DNA from: a virus
Reading direction: 5' to 3' (one strand)
IMG/VR virus record: IMGVR_UViG_3300036770_007775
Coordinates: 1-28,203 of that record
Length of the DNA stretch: 28,203 nt
Shown: positions 15,231 to 21,391 of the stretch, piece after piece
Numbering within the stretch: the first letter of the stretch is position 1
How the letters are laid out: each line of letters opens with the position of its first letter
Notes under the pieces: generated by a model
Databases searched by the model: none
Told to the model about the DNA's origin: nothing
Seen by the model: the letters and a program-made list of their open reading frames with translations, nothing else
Program-made: the position numbers and the translations under genes

Positions 15231-16396
15231 CGCCTGCCCGGAAAAAGATCAGTAATAGTTCCTTGTCGGTCGAGATCGTTGGTCACACAGTGTATTCCGC
15301 AATCCCAGAAATACTTGTGGCGGAATGGACTCACATGTACTTCTATACCGTGCCGGGCACAGGCAGCCTCTACTCGATCATTGTGTGTGCTGACCACGAT
15401 GTTCTTGGGATCCACGATCAGGATATTGACGTCGAACACTGTTTCCGAGACCTGGCCGACCCACTCGTCGAAATAGTGATCCACCATGTGTTGGAGATTG
15501 ATGTCTTGTTCAAAGCCCGGCATGAACCACCGACCTTTGTTGCGCTTCATTGAGTATTCAAATTCTCGCATGTGGGAGTAGTTTGACGGTGGCAAGTATA
15601 TCACTTCCCAGCCAGGAAAAGTATCTGCGTAGGTTGGAATATCATTGAGGCTGATTATGAGCCCTGGTGCCACAGGGCAGTACACAGCATCACCGTGTCC
15701 ACCGGAATTGACCACATGATTCCTAGTGGCTGGGAATAAATCATTGACCTGGCGTAGGATTTCTTGCTTGTCATCGTGATAGGTCTGGGTAGCGAAATAA
15801 AGATCTCGACCGAGACGGCTTACAAAACATCCATTTATGAAATCGAGATCTGTGTACACGATCTCGTTGCCTTGCGACTGTATGTCAGCAAAAACATGAT
15901 CGTAGAATCCTAGTTTGGCATCCAGATGTTTTTGATCTACGCCGCAGAATTCGGCGAAACGCATCTGCATGTCGCTGGCAAATTCTGGTAAAGCAGCATA
16001 GAAATCTCCGGGACGCACGTAGTCTGGCCACCAAGGCTGTTTGTTTTGCCGATAGAACACAGACCATGCATGGCTGGCATTGGGTATCTCTGGGATCCAA
16101 AATCGATCTTGTATCATCAAGAAATAATCTCTGGGTGCAGTAGGCGGCTGTACCCACTTGCCATTGATATAGAGGCTGGCCAGGTCGTCTGGAAATTCCG
16201 GTCGCGATACCGTGACACCAAAACGATCGGTCAGTAGTCTGATCAGCCGCTGATAATCTTCTTCTGTTTCCTGGGCAAGATTTTCGAATCTTGTCCGAGT
16301 CTGTGGATCACTGATCCAGGAATAGAATTCTGGGGGATAGGTACGCCCCACCAAACAGGTCTGTAGTGGGTCCCAATGTTGATAAACTGAATACAT
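15227..16396 (-). CDS. Amidinotransferase (arginine:glycine amidinotransferase-like)
   Basis: The 389-residue protein aligns by eye with human AGAT over the whole catalytic core. NSGGHGDAVYCPVAPGLIIS (H234) matches the catalytic-histidine block. VNILIVDPKNIVV matches the NVLMLDEKRVMV strand, and DCGIHCVTNDLDRQG places C370 as the nucleophilic cysteine. AGAT-type enzymes move the amidino group of arginine to an amine through a covalent cysteine adduct. The aspartate of the triad (D254 in AGAT, in FEAAD) appears replaced by C190 in FINGC, so activity may be altered. It heads a three-gene coupled cassette with a GT-like and a radical SAM protein. CATAAATT lies just before the ATG. Possible products are guanidino-modified sugars, amino acids or metabolites. 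A phage auxiliary metabolic gene of this class is unusual. Confidence 0.82.
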   Translation of the reverse strand: MYSVYQHWDPLQTCLVGRTYPPEFYSWISDPQTRTRFENLAQETEEDYQRLIRLLTDRFGVTVSRPEFPDDLASLYINGKWVQPPTAPRDYFLMIQDRFWIPEIPNASHAWSVFYRQNKQPWWPDYVRPGDFYAALPEFASDMQMRFAEFCGVDQKHLDAKLGFYDHVFADIQSQGNEIVYTDLDFINGCFVSRLGRDLYFATQTYHDDKQEILRQVNDLFPATRNHVVNSGGHGDAVYCPVAPGLIISLNDIPTYADTFPGWEVIYLPPSNYSHMREFEYSMKRNKGRWFMPGFEQDINLQHMVDHYFDEWVGQVSETVFDVNILIVDPKNIVVSTHNDRVEAACARHGIEVHVSPFRHKYFWDCGIHCVTNDLDRQGTITDLFPGRR

Positions 16397-16484
16397 GCTT
16401 TAATTTATGCTCACTTCCGATCCTGGGGTAGCGAATCGCAGGATCTGAGGCAGCAGCCGCCCACTCACCGTAGCACTAACGGTC
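16397..16484. other. Intergenic spacer between virion-side and metabolic gene blocks
   Basis: These 88 bases contain no open frame that I trust. They hold a 7-bp inverted repeat (16419-16445) and a close copy of 23S rRNA helix 69 on the plus strand (16468-16491), each entered separately. There is no T-run after the hairpin on the minus strand, so a standard terminator is not clear. Confidence 0.5.
16419..16445. repeat. 7-bp inverted repeat (GATCCTG...CAGGATC)
   Basis: GATCCTG at 16419-16425 and CAGGATC at 16439-16445 are perfect reverse complements with a 13-base spacer. On transcripts of either strand this makes a hairpin 23 bp before the amidinotransferase start. It could slow RNA polymerase at the block boundary or process the message; without a following U-run it is not a standard terminator. 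Confidence 0.5.
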
Positions 16485-16491
16485 CTAAGGT
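16468..16491 (+). other. 23S rRNA helix-69-like sequence (includes 15-base exact match)
   Basis: TAACGGTCCTAAGGT (16477-16491) equals the universally conserved 23S rRNA segment 3-prime of helix 69, also the core of the I-CeuI target. Upstream CCGT (16468-16471), a 7-base loop and ACGG (16479-16482) rebuild the helix-69 hairpin with the same stem and loop length. The whole 24-base block differs from the E. coli sequence, as I recall it, at three loop positions. GGTAGCGAA, which follows in rRNA, occurs separately at 16427-16435. It lies on the plus strand, opposite all genes, and overlaps the last two codons of the 77-residue gene. Confidence 0.5.
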
Positions 16492-16718
16492 GAATTCTTC
16501 AATGCATGATATATTTCCACGCGGTCGATCATTTCTTGTAGCACAGGATCGGTCTCTGAAGCCAGGAAGATGTCTCTCCAGAGTTGGCTGCGCAGCATCT
16601 TCTGGCGCAAGGGACCTTCCTTTACCAGTTCTCGTTGATTGGATCCTTGCAGGCGGCGATAGATAGTCGTTCCTTGGTCAGGACTTTCGTAGATGTATGT
16701 TTCTATCCGGCCACTCAT
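16485..16718 (-). CDS. Small conserved phage protein
   Basis: The 77-residue product starts MSGRIETYIYESPDQGTTIY, a strand-rich opening around IYESPDQG-T-YxR that I recall from other marine phage genomes, followed by a helical half (WRDIFLASETDPVLQEMIDR). No catalytic motif, signal peptide or membrane segment is present. Its ATG overlaps the stop of the 25-residue ORF as ATGA. It ends the rightward block, and its last codons fall inside the helix-69-like sequence. Function unknown; a small structural or packaged protein is possible given its neighbours. Confidence 0.6.
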   Translation of the reverse strand: MSGRIETYIYESPDQGTTIYRRLQGSNQRELVKEGPLRQKMLRSQLWRDIFLASETDPVLQEMIDRVEIYHALKNSP

Positions 16719-16792
16719 GCAGGACTGTAGGGATTCACAGGGCAGTCGGTGCCATCATCATCGGGCCATACCGGATATTGATCTTCGTTCAT
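16715..16792 (-). CDS. Tiny coupled ORF, 25 residues
   Basis: ATG at 16792-16790 overlaps the stop of the tagged Cys/basic protein as ATGA, and its own TGA overlaps the next ATG as ATGA. The peptide is acidic and proline-rich (MNEDQYPVWPDDDG...NPYSPA) with one cysteine. Exact coupling on both sides without any untranslated gap argues for translation. It may be a real micro-protein, or only a way to carry ribosomes to the next gene. No homologue is known to me. Confidence 0.4.
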   Translation of the reverse strand: MNEDQYPVWPDDDGTDCPVNPYSPA

Positions 16793-17358
16793 TTACCTGC
16801 CGCGGCCAAGGCCGCTCCTTTGTTGAAACTGGGACTCCAGGAATTGGGGTTGCGTTGTTTTCTTTGGTACCATTCGTACCCGGCCTGATGTCCACTGCAG
16901 TCCACTGTACATTGGCTGCCTTTGAAAGTCAACTCGTCCAGTTGTTCTTCGTCTACTTTGGTAGACACACGCACTGGTTTGCGGCCGCCACCGCCTACAT
17001 CTCGGCCGGGCTTGCCGGCCTGGCTCTGTGCAGATCTTTTGCGACGCACAGCTGATGATTTTTCTTTGTCGGTCATGGCAGCGGCTTTGGCCGCAGGCAC
17101 GCACTTGGCATAGCCTTTCTTCTCCCCCGAAGTTCCACATTCAGGATGCCCTCCGCCTTTCTTTTTCTTTCCGATATTGACCCACTTCTGTCGGAACCAC
17201 TTGCGCAGCCCGCCTTGATACTCCTCGTCTACAGACTCCTGAGATTTTTTACGACCTTGGCAGTGAGCACGCTGACTGAATCCCTGCGGACGATCGCAGT
17301 TGATCGAACGCTTGTATTTTTCAGACCATTTTTCTGATACGAATTCGTGTGCCCTCAT
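16789..17358 (-). CDS. Tagged basic, cysteine-containing modular protein (putative internal head protein)
   Basis: I chose ATG 17358, 2 bases after the preceding stop, giving 189 residues; the longer frame adds an unlikely N-terminus. The protein is a mosaic. It has a leader MRAHEFVSEK (1-10) and a unit NCDRPQGFSQRAHCQGRKK (20-38). A third unit is LRKWFRQKWVNIG (51-63) with CGTSGEKKGYAKCVPAAKAA and SAVRRKRSAQ (74-112). A C-terminal unit QCTVDCSGHQAGYEW with SPSFNKGA closes it (149-183). It is very rich in Lys, Arg and Gly. I recall each unit in varying combinations in marine phage proteins. The leader resembles the T4 internal-protein capsid-targeting peptide. A DNA-binding protein packed in the head is my best inference; zinc binding by the paired cysteines is possible. 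Confidence 0.6.
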   Translation of the reverse strand: MRAHEFVSEKWSEKYKRSINCDRPQGFSQRAHCQGRKKSQESVDEEYQGGLRKWFRQKWVNIGKKKKGGGHPECGTSGEKKGYAKCVPAAKAAAMTDKEKSSAVRRKRSAQSQAGKPGRDVGGGGRKPVRVSTKVDEEQLDELTFKGSQCTVDCSGHQAGYEWYQRKQRNPNSWSPSFNKGAALAAAGK

Positions 17359-17360
17359 TG

Positions 17361-17771
17361 TCAGTCTCGGGTGATCGGACCACCTTCGACCCAGGCATCG
17401 CAGGTGCGTTTGGCAGCACATTTGAATTTTAGGAATTTGCAATAGCCAAGGTCTCCGGCATCGATGGTATCGTATGGGTCCGACCCAGGCTCGGCTCCGA
17501 TGCCCTTCGCGATGCAATCTAACATATCAGGTGAAACGTCGAAAGCGGCGCAATTGCCGCAAAGAGATGTCCGAGCCTGGTCGGGATCGTCTAGTTGCCA
17601 CATGTCGGCTTTGGCTTGCCAGAATTTCCGGTTGGGCTCGTTGGGATTCAGCGGACCATATCCATGCTCTTCGATTGCCTTCTGGCGATTTTTTAGATTG
17701 AGTTCGATGCTGCGAGTGGCCGGGGGGCAATCTTTGGCCACTGCCTCCAACAGATTCATGAGATCTCTCAT
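17361..17771 (-). CDS. Cysteine-motif protein, possible iron-sulfur or zinc protein
   Basis: The 136-residue protein begins MRDLMNLLEA, then has NLKNRQKAIEEHGYGPLNPNEPNRKFWQ... and a C-terminal half with cysteines in CGNCAAF, DMLDCI, GYCKF, KCAAKRTCDAW. The spacing recalls high-potential iron-sulfur proteins (CxxC..C..C) and I remember similar phage proteins; metal type cannot be decided. LLEA at residues 7-10 fits the (L/I)xE-A/G/S site cut by T4-type prohead protease, so it may be processed in the capsid. ATGA overlap with the upstream 43-residue gene. Likely virion-associated by context. Confidence 0.6.
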   Translation of the reverse strand: MRDLMNLLEAVAKDCPPATRSIELNLKNRQKAIEEHGYGPLNPNEPNRKFWQAKADMWQLDDPDQARTSLCGNCAAFDVSPDMLDCIAKGIGAEPGSDPYDTIDAGDLGYCKFLKFKCAAKRTCDAWVEGGPITRD

Positions 17772-17899
17772 GCCAGAGCTTTCATGGCCTCGCTCAACAT
17801 CTGTCGTGCCTCGGTCCAGTTATTAGCGTCGAACACATATTCTTTGCGTTGCGGTACTCCATCCACTGTCACTGTGATCCAGAATCGATACTGTTCCAT
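17768..17899 (-). CDS. Small protein, 43 residues
   Basis: GGGAGAT lies upstream of ATG 17899, so I take the short form beginning MEQYRFWITVTVDGVPQRKE, not the longer frame from 17965 that runs into the preceding gene. A beta hairpin (FWITVTVDG, KEYVFDANN) is followed by one helix (WTEARQMLSEAMKALA), the layout of a small ligand- or protein-binding unit. The stop overlaps the next ATG as ATGA. No function is recognised. Confidence 0.55.
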   Translation of the reverse strand: MEQYRFWITVTVDGVPQRKEYVFDANNWTEARQMLSEAMKALA

Positions 17900-17910
17900 G
17901 ATTGATCTCC

Positions 17911-19506
17911 CTAGTCTTTTTTGGGTTTGCCCATGCGCCAGCCGCCGCCGCGAGCTTTGTACCATTTGGCTGCCCAGGCATTGGCATAGGCCGATGGATA
18001 CACGTCAAACTTTGATCGAGCAGCACTCTTGGCACGCCCCCACAGTTCCGGTTTAGTGGGCTGAGGTTTCTTTTTAGATTCGTCCAGATCTGAACGCACA
18101 GAGTAGTCAACATCTATGTCGGTGACCTGGCGACCTTGTCGCTCAAAATGTTTTTCGATCCTGTCACGGAACCCTTCATCCGAAGTGATGCGCACTTTTT
18201 TCTTGGTGCCATCATCCAAGGTCACAGTGGCCACATGATATTCACCGTCGCGCAGGCTCTCTGTGGTCACGGCAGGTTCAGCGGCAGCACCACGGCGCCG
18301 GCGGATGAGGTCCAGCATGCGTTCCAGGCGCTGGATGTCTGCTTCTTCGGCATCGTTTTCCGCATCCAGTCTCGAGATATCAGAACGATCCTGGCTCTGC
18401 TGGCTGCGGAAGTCAAAGATCAAGGCTTCGAGATCATTTTCGGCCTGGGGGTGGCGAGCACGCAACATCTTCAAGATACGCTCGATACGGGCATTCTTTT
18501 TTTCGGATTCCGGTATGAACTCTATAGGGAGTTTTTTGGCCGCAGCGTAACGTTCGGCCTGTTTACGATCAGTGAAAGTAGCTGCTGGTCGAGATCCTTG
18601 GGGATCTTGTACGCGATATCTCTGTCGATCAGGTATGCCCTGGGGTTGCGGATCGATAGGCTCCACACGGCCACCTATGGCCCGGGCACGCTGTTCCGCT
18701 GCTGCTTGGTCCATGAAGTCGATCTGATCGCCTTGCGGTGTGACCACCCGGAAACGGAAAGCACCCTGGGGCCTCTCCGCTTCGATGTCTCGCATGGTGA
18801 GCCGATCGCGCATCCCGGGTGGGATGTCGCTGGGCTTCATGGCTTCCGCCATGTCTTGAGAGGCTGGTGTAGCAATGATCGCACCAGTGGATCGATTGAA
18901 CTCTCCACCGTGCGTGCGTATGAGATCCATCATCATCTCGAATGCCTGCTGTGCGGTCCTGCCATCCGGGAACACGGGGGTCACGATCTGGATGCCCATG
19001 CCATCACCTGCTATACTGTCATCACCTCTGATCTTGGCCTGATTACCGATAGCGGCCTGCAATCTTTTCACCGCTGATTGATCCGGCATCAGCACATCGA
19101 TGGCAAAGGCCTTGGGTTCTTGACCGGTTAGCAGCTTATACGCTTCTTCGGGCCTGACCATGGTTTTCTGGAATGACTTGCCCTTGACCGTATTTTCCGC
19201 CATGTCTTGCCGGCGTTGATCCAGATACCGCCGGCGTTCGGCCGCGATCTTCTTGGCAATGGCCCGTTGTTCTGCCGGCGTGATTCGATAGTGTCTTGCC
19301 TCACCGCTGCTCTGCACCCGTGCCAGGATTTCTTCGAAACTGGGGCTATCGGGATCGGGATTGTCCTCATCGCTTGGGAAATTGAAAAATATTACATCAC
19401 CGTTGATGACAAAACGATAACGCTCTTCACCGATGTCGTGGTCTGTGCCGCGGAATTTTACTCTCGAGGGTTGGTCGGTGTTTTCAAAAAGGTCAGTGAA
19501 TATCAT
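17911..19506 (-). CDS. Large charged protein with C-terminal DUF5872-like basic unit
   Basis: The 531-residue, strongly charged, soluble protein opens with MIFTDLFENTDQ. It contains two similar segments (FRVVTPQGDQIDFMDQAAAEQRARA near 255 and YRVQDPQGSRPAATFTDRKQAERYAA near 305), suggesting an internal duplication. An acidic/basic coiled coil follows (350-410). At the end KSAARSKFDVYPSAYANAW with WYKARGGGWRMGK (about 489-529) matches the small basic DUF5872-like unit I recall from phages and giant viruses. No enzyme motif is visible. It lies in the middle of the tagged small proteins. A scaffold, core or packaged protein is the best guess. Start is next to the upstream stop (1-base gap). Confidence 0.55.
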   Translation of the reverse strand: MIFTDLFENTDQPSRVKFRGTDHDIGEERYRFVINGDVIFFNFPSDEDNPDPDSPSFEEILARVQSSGEARHYRITPAEQRAIAKKIAAERRRYLDQRRQDMAENTVKGKSFQKTMVRPEEAYKLLTGQEPKAFAIDVLMPDQSAVKRLQAAIGNQAKIRGDDSIAGDGMGIQIVTPVFPDGRTAQQAFEMMMDLIRTHGGEFNRSTGAIIATPASQDMAEAMKPSDIPPGMRDRLTMRDIEAERPQGAFRFRVVTPQGDQIDFMDQAAAEQRARAIGGRVEPIDPQPQGIPDRQRYRVQDPQGSRPAATFTDRKQAERYAAAKKLPIEFIPESEKKNARIERILKMLRARHPQAENDLEALIFDFRSQQSQDRSDISRLDAENDAEEADIQRLERMLDLIRRRRGAAAEPAVTTESLRDGEYHVATVTLDDGTKKKVRITSDEGFRDRIEKHFERQGRQVTDIDVDYSVRSDLDESKKKPQPTKPELWGRAKSAARSKFDVYPSAYANAWAAKWYKARGGGWRMGKPKKD

Positions 19507-19507
19507 G

Positions 19508-20251
19508 TCAGGCTTCTTCTATGTAGTCTTGTGATTCCGCTGCGGATCTGCGACGAGCACAGAACATTTCTACGGCCATGGTTGCCTCGTCGAGATTGGC
19601 AAACTTGGTATTTGATTGTTTGTTCTTGATTGACACGCGGAAGCCGTCGTCTTCGTTGCCGGTGATCTTGATCTCGTGACCATCATCTGTGGTCAAGGTC
19701 TTTACGGATTTGATCTGATCTATGTCTTTTGGTATGCGATCCTTGAGGTCAGGATCCTTCTTTATAGCAGAAGCCACATCCTGCAGATAGTCACCCAAGC
19801 GACGTTTCATGGTCGCCAGCACGTCTTCCGTAGCCGTGTCTCGCGCTTCGGCGAATGGTTTCCTGTCCGCCATCTCCGATCTATCCCCACCGCGATCTCG
19901 CAGTTGATCATGCACCATGTTTACATAAGCACTCACATCCGATGATCCAATCTCTTCGAAATCATCTGCATCTTCTGTCACATCATCGATGACCTGCATC
20001 AGGAACTCCACACCGTATTTTACGATCCATTCTGGATGCTGGTTCACGATCCTGCGTGTCACGGCTCGCGCCATGGGGTTGTTTTCTTCCTCGCCTTCGC
20101 CCACGAGATAGCCCAAGGTGGCATTTTTTCCTGGGTAAGGTCCTGACAGTTGCGGAGATGTGTTGGCGGGTCGGAACAAGGCAGGCAACTGCTTGACAGA
20201 ACGTTGCGCAGCGTCTAGGTTCTCCAGGATGGTATAGATGTCGTGGCTCAC
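19508..20251 (-). CDS. Conserved hypothetical protein, probable late/virion-associated
   Basis: The 247-residue soluble protein begins MSHDIYTILENLDAAQRSVK, a helix followed by a proline-rich linker and KNATLGYLVGEGEE. The middle is acidic (DDVTEDADDFEEIG), and the end has a strand pair (GHEIKITGNEDDGFRVSIKN) before ANLDEATMAVEMFCARRR. It couples by ATGA to the Dps-like gene upstream. I remember related sequences from marine myoviruses but no function. High acidity plus helices would suit a prohead core protein; this is inference. Confidence 0.55.
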   Translation of the reverse strand: MSHDIYTILENLDAAQRSVKQLPALFRPANTSPQLSGPYPGKNATLGYLVGEGEEENNPMARAVTRRIVNQHPEWIVKYGVEFLMQVIDDVTEDADDFEEIGSSDVSAYVNMVHDQLRDRGGDRSEMADRKPFAEARDTATEDVLATMKRRLGDYLQDVASAIKKDPDLKDRIPKDIDQIKSVKTLTTDDGHEIKITGNEDDGFRVSIKNKQSNTKFANLDEATMAVEMFCARRRSAAESQDYIEEA

Positions 20252-20691
20252 TCTCGGTCCTCCTTGAGATAGGCCTTCATCATCCAGCCGTGTTTGCCCT
20301 GTGCATCGATGCGCGAAGCCAAGAAGTCCATGATACCTTGCTGATTCTCTGCTTCTGCCGAAGCGAAGCAGGTATTGAGAAGATCGATCAGGGTCTGGTT
20401 GTCGGCCAAGAGTTCTGTGAGCATGAGACGCGCCCGCGGCACGCGGGTCTGGCCCTGTATCTGTGTGAGTTCCGCAAACCTCTCGAAACTGCCCGGAGTG
20501 TAGTCGCCCAGGATGCGTATGAATTCTGCTGTCTGGTCGATGCCGTTCTCAAACACTTCGTCATAGATTTTACCAAAGAACCGGTGCAGTTGGCCAAAGT
20601 CTGACCCTTCCACGTTCCAATGGAAGAACTGGGCCTTGATCACGTAGGCATACTGTGTGGCCAATAGAGTTTTCAAATCATCCGCTAGCAT
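20248..20691 (-). CDS. Dps-like ferritin
   Basis: Starting at ATG 20691 (MLADDLKTLL), the 147-residue protein fits the Dps family. FFHWNVEGSDFGQLHRFFGKIYDEV carries H24 and H36, and GIDQTAEFIRILG carries D52 and E56. Together they match the inter-subunit ferroxidase ligands of Dps (H, H, D, E). The rest is a four-helix bundle ending KHGWMMKAYL. Dps proteins form 12-subunit cages that oxidise and store iron; bacterial ones also bind and protect DNA. No long basic N-terminal tail is present, so DNA binding is not indicated. The start lies 11 bases inside the upstream small gene. Presence among virion-type genes suggests protection of DNA, host or virion from peroxide, or an iron store. Alternative start at 20718 is less likely. 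Confidence 0.82.
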   Translation of the reverse strand: MLADDLKTLLATQYAYVIKAQFFHWNVEGSDFGQLHRFFGKIYDEVFENGIDQTAEFIRILGDYTPGSFERFAELTQIQGQTRVPRARLMLTELLADNQTLIDLLNTCFASAEAENQQGIMDFLASRIDAQGKHGWMMKAYLKEDRE

Positions 20692-20854
20692 GTTGTTTCC
20701 GTTTCTGTACAGGGGCACTGTTACGATATTTAGCAGGTTTTACAGATAGTTCTCTGGTTATCACAGCACCCAAAGGCTGCGCGATCGGTGCCATGCCACC
20801 GGCTACGCTGGCGCCTGTTGAAGCGTTTTCTCGTATGAATTCACTGGCTCTCAT
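20678..20854 (-). CDS. Tagged small protein MRASEFIREN..., 58 residues
   Basis: This ORF is short but well supported. Its ATG (20854-20852) overlaps the preceding stop as ATGA, and it overlaps the Dps-like start by 14 bases. It begins MRASEFIREN, the same leader as three other genes here, then a glycine/alanine-rich flexible stretch (STGASVAGGMAPIAQPLGAV) and a basic end (VQKRKQH). A leader plus flexible basic tail would suit a peptide packed into the head. The site EFIRE-N roughly matches T4 prohead protease consensus except for the residue after the cut. I recall similar tiny proteins with an IAQPLGA core in marine phages. Confidence 0.6.
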   Translation of the reverse strand: MRASEFIRENASTGASVAGGMAPIAQPLGAVITRELSVKPAKYRNSAPVQKRKQHASG

Positions 20855-21138
20855 GCCATGATCTCTAAGTCGTTAGTATCTAACCATCGCCCTGGACCAT
20901 ACTCTACTCGAGGGTTGGTCACTGCGAATTTTGCTAGGTTAGGTCGCACGGGTTGGATCTCCACACGATATCTACCGGGTTCTCCCAGTATCTGCAGCAT
21001 CTCTGAGAGGTAATGATCTTCCCATATCCAGGTGCGTTCTGTGAACAGTTCGCCATTGACATAGATCCTGTATACGGGAGGTAATCCTTCCCATTCACAG
21101 TCTAGATCAAACACAGCGCGAACGAATCTTTTTTCCAC
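20851..21138 (-). CDS. Conserved phage protein of unknown function, GTG start
   Basis: The 95-residue protein is mostly beta: RAVFDLDCEWEG, VYRIYVNGELFTERTW, GRYRVEIQP and FAVTNPRVEYGPG alternate as strands, suggesting a small beta-sandwich. FTERTWIWEDHYLSEMLQI is its clearest conserved-looking block. The start is GTG 21138, only 3 bases after a CTAAATAC motif, with no ribosome site visible. The stop overlaps the next ATG as ATGA. A minor virion protein is possible. No homologue with known role comes to mind. Confidence 0.6.
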   Translation of the reverse strand: MEKRFVRAVFDLDCEWEGLPPVYRIYVNGELFTERTWIWEDHYLSEMLQILGEPGRYRVEIQPVRPNLAKFAVTNPRVEYGPGRWLDTNDLEIMA

Positions 21139-21141
21139 GCA

Positions 21142-21149
21142 GTATTTAG
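21142..21149 (-). promoter_or_regulatory. CTAAATAC motif before GTG start
   Basis: CTAAATAC at 21149-21142 is followed by TGC and the GTG start at 21138. Flanking ACGC/GCGT (21137-21140, 21153-21156) could form a weak 4-bp stem. Motif, 3-base gap and start repeat the arrangement at 21357. If it acts as a T4-type late promoter the message would begin at about the start codon. Confidence 0.4.
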
Positions 21150-21156
21150 CGGGCGT

Positions 21157-21357
21157 TTAACTGGTGAGTTCGCGTGGTTGTCCCACGATGACGTTTTTGT
21201 TGTTGTATTGTTGGCGGATGATGCGCCTTGCCTGTTCGGGATTTCGGGCCAGCACAGTGGTATCCATCTGTTGCATATAACCCGGTTGACGTAGTTTCAC
21301 ACGTACTACATAGGTCTTGAGACGTGCTGAATGGGACAAGAAATCGCTGGCTCGCAT
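21157..21357 (-). CDS. Tagged small protein MRASDFLSHSA..., 66 residues
   Basis: I place the start at ATG 21357, where the leader MRASDFLSHSA matches the tags of three other genes; the longer frame to 21576 overlaps the membrane-protein gene in another frame. After the leader come a strand pair (KTYVVRVKLRQPGYMQQMDTTVLARN), a helix (PEQARRIIRQQYNN) and a last strand (VIVGQP). This is a compact, basic beta-alpha-beta unit. No ribosome site is seen: a CTAAATAC motif ends 3 bases before ATG, inside a 13-bp inverted repeat. Possible leaderless translation. Function unknown; small nucleic-acid or protein binder likely. Confidence 0.65.
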   Translation of the reverse strand: MRASDFLSHSARLKTYVVRVKLRQPGYMQQMDTTVLARNPEQARRIIRQQYNNKNVIVGQPRELTS

Positions 21358-21382
21358 CGAGTATTTAGCGCGAGCCAGCGAT
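21343..21382. repeat. 13-bp perfect inverted repeat around CTAAATAC and a start codon
   Basis: The arms at 21343-21355 and 21370-21382 are exact reverse complements (13 bp) with a 14-base spacer. On the minus strand the spacer contains CTAAATAC and the first two bases of the ATG at 21357. The downstream arm encodes the start of the MRASD leader. As DNA it can form a cruciform; as RNA a GC-rich hairpin that would hold the start codon at the loop edge. Confidence 0.85.
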
Positions 21383-21391
21383 CGGACCAGA

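Noticed and set aside
16419-16445. Rho-independent terminator
   Set aside because: A hairpin exists, but there is no T-run after it on the minus strand.
16477-16491. A real 23S rRNA gene fragment
   Set aside because: The match covers only about 24 bases; flanking rRNA sequence is absent, so it is reported as a helix-69-like element only.
17361-17771. MRDLMNLLEA as a fifth member of the MRAxEF leader family
   Set aside because: It shares only M-R and a protease-like LLEA, not the A-x-E-F core; noted but not counted.
18136-19077. Long plus-strand open frame (313 codons)
   Set aside because: It is a shadow of the 531-residue minus-strand gene, whose frame has coherent domains and correct coupling to its neighbours.
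17911-19506. MIFTDLFEN as a member of the leader family
   Set aside because: Only a loose resemblance (acidic-F pattern); not enough to group it.
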